DNA of 64,000 bases from Axinella damicornis (GCA_963931865.1 OZ007505.1:7747415-7811414), one strand, 5' to 3'; numbered from the stretch's first letter, positions 1 through 12,095 are shown. Numbers and translations: made by a program. Notes: a model not told the origin generated them from the sequence alone.

Positions 1-1171
1 TAAGGGTTACTCCATCACACACAACAGCTTGCTTGACGGTGCAATTGCATTCAATCTTCACATTGTTCCAAATGTATGAGCCTTCAATCGTAACATTCTC
101 TCCAATCACACAATTGTGGCCAATAGAGGAATGGGAAATTTGGGAGTTTGCCCCCACAGATGTCGCATTTCCAATGACTACATCTTCCCTCAAGACAGAC
201 CCCAAGGCGAGGATGACATTCGTATTGAGGTAGATGTTGTGCCTCCCATATGAATAATTCTCCCCTATTGTATTATCCGGCACTAGAGGGTAGACCCATC
301 GATGGATGACATCCTTACTGACAGCATCGTATGTACGAAGGTTTGAAACTCTAGCAGCGTACTGGTCAGAAATGAAATGGGTGTGGATATGATTGCCCAT
401 AATCTCCTCGTTCACCAGAATACCACGGATGAAGTGGTGCCTTGTCTGGTAGTCAAAGTTATCAGAGAAAAGCTGGGGAACAATCGGAGAGCAGATGCTA
501 ATGTGGCAATCTAGGACATCGTAATGAAGCTCCACTTCAGGGTTTTCCTCAAAGACTGAGACAGGAATGGAGAGTCGCTTCTTACCAGTCGGTTTTTCAC
601 AGTGGAGAAGTCTACCATTGGGGGCACTAGTTGCAATGAGGATGTCATCTTCGCTGCTTCGAGTACGATGGCTGGGGTTGGCCTTTTTATAAACGCATGT
701 CATGACAGTCATTTTATCCATCTTCCTAGTCTCTTTGTGAAGCTGTATCACCTCCATGAGTTCCATGTTGGAGACAAGGTCACCAGAAACGAGGACAAAA
801 TCAGAGCGGATCAGAGACTGCGAGTCAATGTCCCTCAGGGCATCCCCCACTGAAGGACAATCCTCCGAGATGATGATTTCCAGTTTCACAGGTGACGTGG
901 GTTTCATCCACCGCGATGACTCAAGGTGGGCTTTAATCATCTCAGCATGGGCACAGCAGAACACAAAGATCTCTTGTACCCCCGCTACAGCAAGGAACTC
1001 TACTGTGTAGTCGATAAGCGGCCTGTTGACCAGCGGCAGCAGCGCCCTCGGCTTTTCCATGGTGATTGGGAGAAACCGGAAGTTGAAGCTGTCTGCAATG
1101 ACCACCGCCTGTATCACGTCTTCTGAGTCCCATTTCTCCGCTCCCTTCTTCCCCTTATCCTTTTTGCTCAT
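1..1171 (-). CDS. EIF2B5: Translation initiation factor eIF2B subunit epsilon, N-terminal 390 codons (cut by window edge)
   Basis: Catalytic subunit of the cytosolic guanine-nucleotide exchange factor that recharges eIF2 with GTP. The minus-strand frame opens at the ATG at 1171-1169 and stays open for 390 codons to base 1, so the 3' end is outside the window. Residues about 20-250 are the nucleotidyltransferase-like domain: VIADSFNFRFLPI, then PRALLPLVNRPLIDYT and GVQEIFVFCCAHA, which are the conserved N-terminal blocks of eIF2B epsilon. The stretch DYQTRHHFIRGILVNEEIMG and the following ARVSNLRTYDAVSKD are further family hallmarks. Hexapeptide (left-handed beta-helix) repeats begin near residue 330 with a [LIV]-G-x4 rhythm. 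The C-terminal W2/HEAT catalytic domain is not in the window. No intron interrupts the visible part. The start is supported by the adjoining lysine-rich MSKKDKGKKG leader and the absence of an upstream in-frame ATG nearby. It is divergent from HAUS1. Confidence 0.93.
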   Translation of the reverse strand, partial: MSKKDKGKKGAEKWDSEDVIQAVVIADSFNFRFLPITMEKPRALLPLVNRPLIDYTVEFLAVAGVQEIFVFCCAHAEMIKAHLESSRWMKPTSPVKLEIIISEDCPSVGDALRDIDSQSLIRSDFVLVSGDLVSNMELMEVIQLHKETRKMDKMTVMTCVYKKANPSHRTRSSEDDILIATSAPNGRLLHCEKPTGKKRLSIPVSVFEENPEVELHYDVLDCHISICSPIVPQLFSDNFDYQTRHHFIRGILVNEEIMGNHIHTHFISDQYAARVSNLRTYDAVSKDVIHRWVYPLVPDNTIGENYSYGRHNIYLNTNVILALGSVLREDVVIGNATSVGANSQISHSSIGHNCVIGENVTIEGSYIWNNVKIECNCTVKQAVVCDGVTL

Positions 1172-1410
1172 TCTGCAAGTTTAGCAACAAGAAAAGTACC
1201 CTGCAAGCCTTGAAAGTTGACCCAGAACTCGCTTCAAGCTTGAAGCCTTCTTGCAGCATGCTGGTCACATGAATATCACGCGAGTCGCACGTGGTTTTGA
1301 AACAAAAAGAGAGGGAAAGTAGCTACCTCTTTTATTTATACAGCAAACGCAGGACTGCAGAGTATGGAACAGAAGCACGAATATGTGAGATATCCTTACT
1401 AGCAGATATT

Positions 1411-1436
1411 GGGGGGGGGGGGGGGGGGGGGGGGGG
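1411..1436 (+). repeat. Poly-G tract, 26 nt
   Basis: An uninterrupted run of 26 G lies about 240 bp upstream of the EIF2B5 start. Similar long G or C runs recur in the window at 5206-5226, 14081-14146, 15989-16035, 27774-27789, 31904-31930, 41943-41962, 43497-43533 and 52880-52911. Confidence 0.95.
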
Positions 1437-1899
1437 CTTGAGCGAGTGCACATGCACTTCACAGACTATGTGCATATTTATGCACAGCATAGGATCAACT
1501 GTGAGTCAATCTATTAACTGTAGCATATTATAGCAAGCACATCACACACACTCGGAACCAGACCCTTCGCACGGGGAGGAGGAAGGGTCTGGGCACATGT
1601 ATTTGAGCTGTCCCCACGGAAATTATGCATGAGTAATTAGTGATCAACTGTGATACCATTGTATGATCACAGTTGACCTGCTTATTGCTTCCTTTAACTT
1701 TTGTCAAAGCGATTTGCCGTGTCTAGTTGCTGGTGCCATTGTGACACTGAAAACCTGGAGAAAAATCCTTTCCATGACGTCATTTGTAATCAACGACTCT
1801 GATTCGTCAGGTCAACTCCATCCTGGGGACAACTCAAATGTAAGCGTGTGCCCAGACCCATGCGAAGGATCTGCTTCCAAGACCACTGGTCCAGGCCCC

Positions 1900-2098
1900 A
1901 CCCAGCTTTCCATCCATCTCCTAATTGATTACCGTTTGTGTATTTGTCTTGTTTTGTACCCCTATTTCCTCTTCTTTTCTTTTTGTTGTTGTCATTTTCT
2001 GTGTGTACAGTGGGGAGCACGCCCTATAGGTCTAGTTACCTTTTGTATACCCACGCTATATTATAGCAAAAATAAATTCAGATTCAGATTCAGATCCA
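1900..2098 (+). mobile_element. Possible 3' end of a non-LTR retrotransposon
   Basis: A T-rich segment ends in AATAAATTCAGATTCAGAT, that is, a polyadenylation-like AATAAA followed by three ATTCAG units. Short tandem tails of this kind end many LINE or SINE families. No reverse-transcriptase coding sequence is visible, so it would be a 5'-truncated or SINE-like remnant. The left boundary is a guess. Confidence 0.3.
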
Positions 2099-2721
2099 TC
2101 TCTTGCAGTACAAAAAGCTGGGTGGGGTCCAGGGAGTGAGGCTAGGTCTGGCAGTGGTGTGCTATGCCCCAATTAATGCTTCCCAAATTCTTGTGGGTTA
2201 GGCCCTGCCCATTCTGCAGGAGTCAGGGGACTAGTCATACAGCATTTTGTCCCACCACTGTATTGAACAACAATGCGATCTGTTATTACAACCTACATCA
2301 TTGGCCACACTCTCAGGGTATAGAGCACTTGCATTTACGTCATCAATTCCACATATCTCTGCAACATTTCCACTTAATTATGACAGCCATTTTGGTGTAC
2401 TTTACATAGGACGCTGTATGGGGAATTCTGGAATTACATGTATAGTCGTGTGCTTGCTTCTCACATATGTATAACATGTGGTACAAGTGATATCGAACCT
2501 ACTTGCAAAGTAAGTCCATTGGACACTGCATTTCGCACGAGCATCATGTTACATACTAAATCTTTGTTCGCCAGCACCATAAGTCCAAACACGTGCGCCT
2601 CCGTGAAATGTCACATGCGAACACCTTATAGGGAAAGAATCGTGCCAGAACTGGATACCAGCCATAAACTTTATTTTGGCGTGGTTCAGCAATTTTTTTC
2701 CAACAGTGCAATGTGTAGGTT

Positions 2722-4343
2722 ATGGAACATCTGCTGTGTGGCCAAGTCCTTAGAACAGAATCAGGCAGCAACAATACTCCCCCTCCTCCTCCTCAGGTTC
2801 ACCAGTGGCTTGAGAAGGTGTTTTCAGGAGAGGAGGTTCCCGAGTACGAGATCAACAGTCAAACAGTAGACCGCCTCTACCGCATGGCCCAAGACAGTGA
2901 GGCACGAGAGAGAGAGGCTGAAACTATGATCGAGGATTTTGAGCAGAAGGCAGAGGAGTATGCATCAGAGAGTGAGTGTACTAGGGGCATGACAATTTCT
3001 GACTGTATATTTAATGCACTTGTGCACGTAGTATTGGACTACCACAGTGTGTTGAACAAGATTTGTTCAAATGTTTCAAAAGACCTTTCTTCAGAATATG
3101 GAAAAAGGTGTGCGCTATACATAATTATACATGTAGCATGAAAGTTGCATGTTCTGATTGTGCAGTGACAGTTCAACAGTTAAGAAACTGTATTGGCATC
3201 GAAAGTTCTCATTACATGAGAACTTAACTGTAACTACATTGTGGTTTGAGGTACATCAGGTACTTCAATCTTGAGTGGTAACCCTTCTAGGTCTTGTGAA
3301 GTTAATACTCATAACTTTCCGGGTGGATGAAGCTCAGTAGTCAGGAGGTAGAAGTGGGTGTTGTCGGATTTTGTTTCCAAATGAAAACAGTTTGGATGGT
3401 AGGCAATTTGTTTTTTGGTCAGAGGCCAGAGCTTGTGACCTACGTATGAGCTTTTTTATGCAATTGTATGGAAGAACTTGAAGAAAGACACAGGGACCTC
3501 AAAGACAGGAGCCTCACATTCCAAACAACGAGGAACCCCTGTAATCATCAAGCCACAATGCATGGGAGGAGGCAAAACTTGATTCTCTGAACCAGGAACC
3601 AAGATCAGAGGTCCTGCCCACAAAATGGCACTAGCAGCTAAGTTAGTCCTCTGTGTCAAACAGGGAGTGAGGTCTGCATGGCTCATGGGACTACATGCAC
3701 ATACACACTCACACGTACGTGTGTCATGCCATGGGCTAGCCTCATTCCCAGATTCGGCAGCTCATGCGCTCCTGTTCTCAGACCATATGGGAACAAGGCT
3801 AGTGATGGGCCAGATGAAACAGCTACATACCTGAACACTCTTGCATACACACACACTTGGGCTGTCATGCTATGGGCTAGCCTCATTCCCAGGCCACGTG
3901 GGAGGCGGCCTGGGAATGAGGCTAGCTATGGGCTAGCCTCATTCCCAGACCATATGGGAACAAGGCAAATTGTGGACCAGATGAAACAGCTACATACCTG
4001 AACACTCTTACGTGCACACATACACAAGCTGTCAGACTGCAGTCAGAGATGGAGTGGATGGGGTTTACCATGAATGACCTCTCACCCGCCACGCTCGGCT
4101 ATGTACAGACTCTTGCCAGCACTGCTGTCGCTTTGGGACTGAGCGACTGCTCCGATGCAAGGTATAGTCTCTGGGATGACGCAATTGGTGTCAGACAGTT
4201 GCCACCACTGAAATGTAGTGCAAGGACTGTCTCACCGTGCACACACACACACACACCTGCACACACACACACACACACGCACATAATTATACACACCTGC
4301 ACATACACACCTGCACACACACACCTGCACACATGCACACACG

Positions 4344-4380
<37 letters not shown>

Positions 4381-7300
4381 TCCCCCTAGCTTCTGTGTGG
4401 CATTGACAGAGCTCTCAAGACGGAAGGCAGCCAATGCTGTGAAGCTGGAGGAAGCAGGGAGGGAGGTGGAGAGACTGCAGGAGCAGATACGAAAGGCACT
4501 GATCAGAGATGCCAACCACAAACGGTGAATCTCACTGGCAGTTTAACTTCATTCTCATCCCAAAGCATATCTCTCAATGATGAGTCGAGTCAGGAGCTTA
4601 GGAGCTTAGACCAGGAAAACCACATATACGTACTAGCATGTGTGACTGATTGTGATGAATAGCATTATATGTGTGCACGCACCAGTACACCCGTTATTCA
4701 TCGGTCGTGAGTCCTGCGCCTGCGGCTTCTCACCTAATGAAATTCCTTGTCCATGCGGAAGGGTACCCAGACCCTTACTCGCAGGTTGGGTCTGGGAACC
4801 AGACTAGACATGGGAATGGCCTGGGAACCAGGTGGATACATACAGTGGGCAGCTACTATATGGATTCTCATTGGCTATGTGGGCTTCTTAACGAAGTAGG
4901 TGTGAATTACACCAAATCTGAGATTCTGTGGGAACACTGATTTATCAAAATTGACTATCTATGGAGTGATCTCTCTCTCCCCCACCATGCAGAGCTCTGA
5001 ACGATCTGTCCAGGGAGATGGAGGCTCGTGTTCCTGTGTTGGCCCGACAGAAGAAAGAGAGAGATTTCCTGAGGCAGAAAGCTAAGCAATACCAGGAGCT
5101 GGTGACTTCCAGGAAAGTGAGGCATGTAGCATGCGTACATGTGATAACTTATGCAGGCCTTCATTTAGTCATTTAGTCGAGGCAGGGGGGAGGGTAGGGA
5201 GAAGGGGGGGGGGGGGGGGGGGGGGGTCAAGTAGCCTCGTTCCCAGGCTCCTCCCCTCACCGTGTGCAAAGGGGGGAGCCTGGGAACGAGGCTAGGGGTC
5301 AAGTAATTGACCCCCCTCAACTTTCCACACCTACCATCAGAAATAAAATCTGGTACACATTCCAGCATCTACATATCCTCCCTAACCATCTGATCTCCAA
5401 TCTTTGATCACTTACAGCATACAAATTAATCTCGTCCCCAGACCCGAACTATCCCAGTGAGGACCGCAAGTGGCACTGGAAGCGATCCTTGGGTCTGGGA
5501 ACGAGACTATATGCAAATAAGGGGGAATATCCGCGAGAGATCTGTGTGATGTCAGGTAGACCAAGGGTGGACACACAGGGTGTGCAAGTACTGATCGCTC
5601 CCAGTCCGAAGTGCATGAGTACACTACATAGTTACTGTCAGGCACAGCTCCCTGTGTGTCTACCCTCTGTCTACCTGATGCGATCAACGAGGCTGTTTCC
5701 CTCGATCCGCATTTGGACACTGCAAGTGATCAAAACTGGAGGTGAGGAATGTACATTAGCGTGCCTCAGTAATTAGATTAAGGGTGTGGTCGAGGTTAAC
5801 TGGATCTGCTTACTCCTAGACTGTGGAGTTGCATCAGATTTTGCAAAGGAATACTTTTGGCTTGAACTCATCCTTTCAACCGCATCACAGGAAGAATAGA
5901 GCTACGTTGCTCTGCCTACATCAATACATATTTTAACGTGTGTCAGTCTGTCTGTCTGTGCGTGACGGAAGTGGGATGTTCGTGAGGCGGGACTAGACTA
6001 GTGACACGCAACTTTCGTACTTCAATATACTGAATCTCAAACTCCGCGAAGAGTGTTTGAGAACATTGGGCCCGGGCATGGGCTGGAATCCAGCTGGGGC
6101 TACAAGCAGATGCATGCAATCGGGGAACAGCAGTTGAAACGGACGCAATCGGGGAGCAGTAGTTGAAGCGGACGCAATCAGGGAGCAGCAGCCGAAGCGG
6201 ACGCAATCGGGGAGCAGTTGAAGCAGACGCAATCGGGAGCAGCAGCTGAAGCGGACACAAACGGGGAGCAGCAGTTGAAGCAGACGCAGCAGGTCTGCAC
6301 AGAGGGGAGCAGCAGGTCGATCTGCACAGAGAGCTGTCCAGCGCCGGATTACTGATGGTAGGCGAACAAGGGGAAGTAGCTGAGCGAGCAAAGCGAGCAA
6401 AGCTACTTGCATCACTTAACTCCCAGGCATATTGACCTTTGAACCATGGTGGTTCAAAGGGTCTCATGTGGCAAAATATGGAGTGGGAGATGGCCTGGGA
6501 ACGTAGATTACCACGCCTCGATTATTAGTTTTGGGGGCGGGGTCGGGGCTTAGGGTATGTATTAGGGGGGATGTGCATTTGTTTCCGGAAACGTTTCCAC
6601 GTTTCCACGCTCGTGTGACGCTAACATTATTGAGTTGCTAGAACGAGGCTACATATGACTGTGTGGAATGGGATAGAGATAAGAGAAGGAGGAAGGAGAG
6701 AAGAGGAGGAGGAAGAGAGCGAGAAAGAGGGATCAACAGTGCACTAGGGGAACCCTAAGGGTAATTACCTCTGAAGTGTTCAGCATATCATTCCACGTTT
6801 TTAGTTGAAGAGGACCAGACGTGATCCTTGACTTGTTTTTCTATGGGACATGTACATGTAGGAATTGGTCACTTTTACTGCTGGGTCTGCCTCCAGTGAT
6901 GAACTATTATCATAGTTATGTTACGTCTATCTTGTCTCATTCCCAGACCCTTCATCCAGCATATCACTTCCAGTTCCCTGTGCACGATACTGCAAGTGAT
7001 TGACACTGGGTCTGGGATTGAGAGTATGTCTATCTACGATTAGCTTCGTTCCCATGCCACATGGCCTGGGAATGGAACGAGGCCAATCTTTGATATGATT
7101 CTGACATCAATGTTCACCTTGTGCCATTGTCTTGTACCCAGATTGAATGTCAGGTCAAATCCAAACACTGTTTCTGTACATACCATGTTTTTTGGTAACC
7201 TGATTTGGTGGCAAGGTTGAGCTGATACTCAGTACAGAAACTCTATAGCCTCGCCCCCAGGCCCCGCCCAGCTTTTCGTCGCTTGCAGTTCTTTCGTGCA

Positions 7301-9058
7301 ACCGAAAGTGGCGCACGGGCCTGGGGATGAGGCTAGAAACTCTAAATGGTGGGGCCTGTTCAAATGCCTCCATGTATGTTTGACCGAGAAGTGTGCTCAA
7401 CATTACCAGACAGATCGTTGAGCTGGGTGACCAACCGTCCCTCCCTTTGTTTGCAGGAAGAGCTAAAGCAGAGTGGTTACGAGCCCAGTCTCGGTCACGG
7501 AGCTCTACAGCAGTGTGCCAAGGTACAACTATGCTTGGGCATCTTACCTTTGATTTACTGGGTACAGTATGCTTACAGCAGTATAGCCTGGTACATGACA
7601 TTGTATACTACGGAAGTGAAGGGAGGGTTTGCAAGTCCTAACATGACCAAATCTCCAAGGCCTCCCCCTCCCTATTCAAGTTACTGAGGATTCAGGTTGC
7701 TTGTCCCAGATCCATTCAAGAAATCTGCGCATGCGCATAAATATGCATGGAAACGGCCTTTGCAAGTTAGCTGGGAATTACAAATTACTGTATTCGATTG
7801 TGCATTCATTTACGGCAGGACAGCTAAATAAGTATGGCCATGGAAACGTCCTTTGCTTAAGTTAGCTGGGAATTACAAATTACTGTATTCGATTGTGCAT
7901 TCATTTATGGCAGGACAGCTAAATAAGTATGGCCATGGAAACGTCCTTTGCTTAAGTTAGCTGGGAATTACAAATTACTGTATTCGATTGTGCATTCATT
8001 TATGGCAGGACAGCTATGCCATATAAACGGCAAAGGTGCACACTGCGCACTCTCTCATCAGTGCGCATGCACCGAAAATTTGAAGTGGATCTTGGACAAG
8101 CAACTTGAAATCCTCAGTATCCAAGACTGGAGGTGGTATGGAAGTGACCACTACCAATATCTTGCTAGGATTGAACCAATCAGACAGCCCCTAGACAGGA
8201 AGTGAAATGCTATTTTTAGTAATTTGTGGCTATGAGAGGCAATTACTGGTGGTGTTATCTTTTATTTCCCATCTTTGTAGGAGATTGAGGAGATGGAGAG
8301 TGAGCTAACTCCACTCAAGGCTCAACTAGCAAGTTACCAGGACCTACCACCAGTAAGACGGCCAAATCAGTTTGTACCACAAGACAAAAATTCTATTCTT
8401 TGTTGGTACTCATCAGTTTGGACAGCAGCTACTTAAGAGACATTTACCACACACCTACTACCTAGTTAGGTGTGGGACATCCTTCCCCTCTCCCTTTGTA
8501 GCACAGGCGCAGTGGGGGCTTCCAGGTAGCAATTATCTTGAAAACAGCTGATATCATTATTTAGTGTGCCCAGTTCTGGATCTGTTGATCTTTTTTTTTG
8601 TTTGTTTGCAGGACTTAAGTTTGGCCAAGGTGAAAGTGGAAGAGGCAAAGAGAGAATTGGTGAGTGTATGCTGGAGGAGATCGATGTCTAATCCTAGCTT
8701 CGTTCCCAGGCCTACCCCGTTTTTTTCTGTTCTTTGGTTTGCGTTGACAATAATACACGGATGCAGAAGGGCGGCGTTATTGTCAACGCAAACCGAAGAA
8801 CAGAAAAAATGGGGTAGGTCTGGGAACGAGGCTAGTCTAGTCCCAAGCTATTCCATCTTGAGGCCAGATGATGAAAGTTTTTTACCCACTCTGTCCCACT
8901 CTGTTTAAAGTTCGGAAGAGTGATTTAGTCCAAGTTAGCCCTAACCCTCAAATATGGGACGCGTACATTTGTTAGACAGTGTCTTACTCTCCTGTTCTCA
9001 GGCAAAGTTGGAAGCAGAACTGGCGAGAATTATTGATCTAGTGCATGCAGAAAAATAG
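2722..9058 (+). CDS. HAUS1: HAUS augmin-like complex subunit 1
   Basis: Augmin recruits gamma-tubulin to spindle microtubules for branching nucleation, and HAUS1 is a small coiled-coil subunit. Exons 2797-2971, 4047-4161, 4390-4524, 4993-5116, 7457-7522, 8281-8352, 8612-8659 and 9002-9058 join in perfect phase and end at TAG 9056-9058. The first reads VHQWLEKVFSGEEVPEYEIN, matching the HAUS1 N-terminal W-L-x-K-x-F block; then IEDFEQKAEEYASE. The middle is coiled coil (RRKAANAVKLEEAGREVERL). The penultimate exon, DLSLAKVKVEEAKREL, matches the family signature near the C terminus. The length is 263 residues from 2797, or 288 from the in-frame ATG at 2722; the vertebrate protein is about 278. 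The start is the weak point: CCTCCTCCTCAG at 2785-2796 could be a 3' splice site, with the ATG in an upstream exon. Exon 3 is preceded by a CA tract. The last exon lies at the left end of duplicated block A. Confidence 0.85.
3878..3924. mobile_element. Foldback MITE, 9-bp TSD
   Basis: Perfect palindrome with TAGCCTCATTCCCAGGCC arms, in the first HAUS1 intron. Flanked by the direct repeat GCTATGGGC (3869-3877 and 3925-3933). A half element of the same family follows at once (3934 onward). Confidence 0.85.
4236..4378 (+). repeat. CA-rich microsatellite ending next to the HAUS1 exon 3 acceptor
   Basis: Interrupted (AC)n with CACCTGCA variants, about 140 bp. It ends about 12 bp before the CCCCCTAG acceptor at 4389, so it forms most of the 3' end of the intron. 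Confidence 0.9.
5232..5294. mobile_element. Foldback MITE, 9-bp TSD
   Basis: Arms TAGCCTCGTTCCCAGGCTCC and inverse, in a HAUS1 intron. Flanked by perfect GGGGTCAAG repeats at 5223-5231 and 5295-5303. The insertion lies directly after a poly-G run. Confidence 0.88.
5510..5700. mobile_element. Foldback element, GTCTACCTGA family
   Basis: Inverted arms around TCAGGTAGACCAAGGGTGGA and TACCCTCTGTCTACCTGA in a HAUS1 intron. The same arm sequence occurs in the 300-bp foldback at 29856-30155. Exact ends are not determined. Confidence 0.5.
6120..6310 (+). repeat. Short minisatellite, about 27-30 bp unit
   Basis: Six to seven imperfect units built on GAAGCGGACGCAATCGGGGA in a HAUS1 intron. The sequence just after it (6315-6410, with CTGCACAGAGAGCTG and GAGCAAAGCTACT) is shared with 62738-62815, so both are copies of a dispersed repeat. 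Confidence 0.75.
7246..7335. mobile_element. Foldback MITE, 9-bp TSD
   Basis: Termini TAGCCTCGCCCCCAGGCC and GGCCTGGGGATGAGGCTA. Perfect GAAACTCTA repeats flank it at 7237-7245 and 7336-7344. In a HAUS1 intron. Confidence 0.88.
7684..8117. mobile_element. TA-flanked TIR element containing a 95-bp triplication
   Basis: The termini are inverted repeats (CTGAGGATTCAGGTTGCTTG at the left; the right end is the inverse with a few changes), each bordered by TA (7682-7683 and 8118-8119). This fits a non-autonomous Tc1/mariner-type element. The interior holds three tandem copies of a 95-bp unit starting at 7767, 7862 and 7957. It is in the HAUS1 intron between exons at 7522 and 8281. No transposase is present. 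Confidence 0.65.
8695..8834. mobile_element. Long-arm foldback MITE, 9-bp TSD
   Basis: A 140-bp hairpin. Arms start TAGCTTCGTTCCCAGGCC and continue through GTTCTTTGGTTTGCGTTGAC and its inverse. The flanks GTCTAATCC (8686-8694) and GTCTAGTCC (8835-8843) differ by one base. It lies in the last HAUS1 intron. Confidence 0.85.
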
Positions 9059-10199
9059 ATGTTTGAGACCATTTGCTGCATTGTTATTCAGATTTCAGGA
9101 ATGCAGTAATTATAAGCCATCATCTAGGACTGTTGATCAAGAGGAGGTAGGGTTATCACCCTGTGGTCCAGTGATCTCAAGGCAGGCCTAAGCACTGCCT
9201 GCCGCCACTCTTGCTATATAGCCAGCTGTAGAGCATCTCTGTCTGGCCATCTGGAACACCCCTAGCTGTGTGGTGGTGCAAAAGCAATTGATGAATGGTG
9301 CATGATTGGTTTAGTTTCAATCTCACCACAATTAATTAATTCACAGGAATCAGAATCAGCCTATCAGCTGGTCTAAACTACTGTATAGTAATAATTACCA
9401 TGCAATCTTGCAGTGGTAGTCTACCTCTCTCTCTCTCTCTCCCCTGCATGGCCTTGTGGGTGACAACTCCAAATTCCAATTCTGGTATCTTAAATGTCTG
9501 AGAAACCAGACAGTCAAGCTCAACCAGTTTCCATAGGGACCTCCTTCAGTGAAGCTTCCCAGCCTTGTTGCTATGGCAACAATACCCTGTAGGGTATATC
9601 AGATTATGGTGTAAAAGTTTGAAGCCCCATGGTTGGCCAATGCCTGGGGTTGAGGCACCAAGAGGATGAACATAATGGCAAAAATCATATTATGTACACA
9701 GTCCCTATAGCTGCAGTATGCATGCTACTTTTAGTGCTGCACACGTGCAGATTTTCGCATGTGTGTGCACTGGGCAGCATCTGTGTAAGACATGTGCAGC
9801 ACACATCCTGCACATGTGTGGATATGTGTCACTTACATGCAGCACGCTAGAATTTGGCCAAAAGGTATGGGCAGCATGCAAGCGTCATTTATGTAAGGGT
9901 TAATAATCAAATGGTGTCCTAAACAACAGATACAGTTGATCATTTTATGTGCCGCTACATATGCCCACCCTCTCACAGCTTCAGCAGCTCAATACACCCT
10001 CTCACCGGTACGGTACCTTGTGCAATCTATCCGTAGTCCTTGCTTCTGATTGTGCAGCTGAAGATCCATGGCTAAAATGGAAGGCATGCAGTAAGACAAC
10101 ATTGATCCTAGCCTCGTTCCCAGGCCCGTCTCATGCCTGGGAATGGGTCTGTCTTGATCCCTGAAAGCTGGTTATGTAACCAGGCAGGTATACCGTAGA

Positions 10200-10336
10200 T
10201 TTCAGGTTGGTTGTCCAAAAAATTCGGAATGCAAAACTGCAAAAGTATCACGTGACTTGAATCCACCAATAGAATCCAAGTTGTCACGTTGGATTCTATT
10301 GGTGGATTCAAGTCACGTGATACTTTTGCAGTTCTA
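10200..10336. repeat. Long perfect hairpin
   Basis: Arms containing CACGTGACTTGAATCCACCA and its exact inverse are separated by about 13 bp, extending outward through AAGTATCA and inverse. It is a foldback in block A, probably another small DNA element. No TSD was identified. Confidence 0.7.
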
Positions 10337-10425
10337 CGGTAGAATTTGAATTTGGGACTTTCAGTTCACATGCAGTCAAATGCACTTGGCCACCAGTCAC
10401 TCACAGATGCTATGGCATATTGAGC

Positions 10426-10490
10426 TAGCCTCGTACCCAGGCCCTCACGCAGAACGCGGAGTTCCGCGTGAGGGCCTGGGTACGAGGCTA
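10426..10490. mobile_element. Foldback MITE, 9-bp TSD
   Basis: A perfect 65-bp palindrome with TAGCCTCGTACCCAGGCCCT arms. Exact ATATTGAGC repeats flank it at 10417-10425 and 10491-10499. Confidence 0.9.
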
Positions 10491-11714
10491 ATATTGAGCA
10501 TGGACTAGAGCAGTAACACTAATGCTGGCATGCATGACTCTATCGACAGTAGTCCTGATTCCATCATCAAGTGATTTCTGGTTGTCACTCAGGGAAGGCT
10601 GACCTATAGCTCCGTCTTCTTCACCGTTGGTGTTGAGTGTCTCTTCCTCAATGTACCTCATTGTTCTTGCCTCTCCACTGTCCCCTGAGTTTGACATTGC
10701 AATGCTGGGGGGGGGGGGGGATAGTATTGATGGATGCAAAGCATGTTCCCCTATGCAGAATGTAGAAAGTGGCTTCTCTCAGATCAATTGTGGTGGGTTT
10801 TGTGGTAACTAGCTGAATACTACAACACTTGTGTTCAAACCACAGCTTGCTATTATGCCTTGCTGGCCATTAGACTTTCCAGATAAAACTTGGTGCCCTA
10901 GATTTAATGTTGGCTTCTCTGGAGGGCATGCCTCCAGAACAGGGGTCCCCCCATGCAACCTTTAAAGCTTGCTTACCTTTGGCAAAGAATCGGCTGGGGT
11001 CTGATGCCTCTTTGAATATCTTCAATCTGGATAGGATCGAAGGATTCCTGCTCAACCGCACTGCAAGCACTTCATACTTGTCTACAGTTCCAAAGCCTGT
11101 GTGCGTGTGTGTGTTTATTTTGTAAGTAGTTGTGAACCCGGCACCCTTCGTGCAGTGAGGGATGCCAGCAACTGTCTACCCTCCCATGGCCAGAGTAGCC
11201 TCATCCCCAAGCCCCCGCCCAGTTTTTTGTTGCCCGCGTTCTTCATGCAACCGAAAGCAGCGCAGAGTACCTTGATCAAAAGGCAATTTAGTAAGGCATA
11301 TTTCACTATAACTAAAGTTATGACTGTCTTAGTCTGCTAATTTAAATCTAGAATTGAAATCACTCCAAAACTAATTTAAACCATCTCAGTTGTTCTGAAA
11401 CACCACTGCTATTAGCACCAAATTCAAGTGGAAGTAATAACATAAGTAGGTGCTCATGATCCATGATTGTAGGTAGTGCCAAGGAAGTCACTTGGGATTC
11501 ATGCAGTTGAGGATTCACAGCTTTTCTCAATAAGCTCCTCTGCTGTATATGCATGGCCCAGTGTCAAAAGTTCAAGGGGTTTAAATCCTATCGTAAATCG
11601 ACCCAGATGGGGACAGAGTGAGGAGTGGAAGGCAAGATACATGTAGAGCCAGAGAGCCAGTAAAGTGCAATGTAGCCCCTCGGCCTCCTACGTCCTTAAT
11701 TTACTTCCAGTCGC

Positions 11715-12095
11715 ATGTCAGCAACTAGCCAATTATGTAGCACCTCACACTCGGCAGCCTAACAGAAATCACTGTTTGTTGTTTGCTATTTACAAAGAAG
11801 CGGCCCAATATTCGTTAGTCTTGTGCCCAGATGTCCACACCCACCGGTGGAGAACGTTTGGTGAAAAGTTTGCCTACAGGCAATACATATAATGAGAATA
11901 GCTGAATGTCAGCAACTAGCCAATTATGTAGCACCTCACACTTGGCAGCCTAACAGAAATCACTGTTTGTTGTTTGCTATTTACAAAGAAGCGGCCCGAT
12001 ATTCGTTAGTCTTGTGCCCAGATGTCCACACCCACCGGTGGAGAACGTTTGGTGAAAATAGTTTGCCTACAGGCAATACATATAATGAGAATAGC
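11715..12095 (+). repeat. 191-bp tandem duplication upstream of FReD-1
   Basis: Two direct copies start at 11715 and 11906 (ATGTCAGCAACTAGCC...), about 97% alike by eye. A diverged single equivalent is upstream of FReD-2 (about 23810-23900, around CAAAGAAGCGGCC). It may be part of the FReD-1 promoter region. Confidence 0.85.

Larger units (their letters stand above)
1172..2721. other. Divergent intergenic region between EIF2B5 and HAUS1
   Basis: No gene was found here. It presumably holds the EIF2B5 promoter on the left and HAUS1 5' sequence on the right, and an untranslated HAUS1 first exon could lie here. Visible contents: an uninterrupted 26-G run (1411-1436); a foldback at about 1580-1860 whose arms contain GGGTCTGGGCACATG and its inverted match; and at about 1900-2098 a T-rich stretch ending in a short ATTCAG repeat, which resembles the 3' tail of a non-LTR retrotransposon. 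Confidence 0.5.

Noticed and set aside
5943..6467. 174- and 140-codon minus-strand ORFs
   Set aside because: They run through a minisatellite and a dispersed repeat, with no family resemblance, inside a HAUS1 intron.
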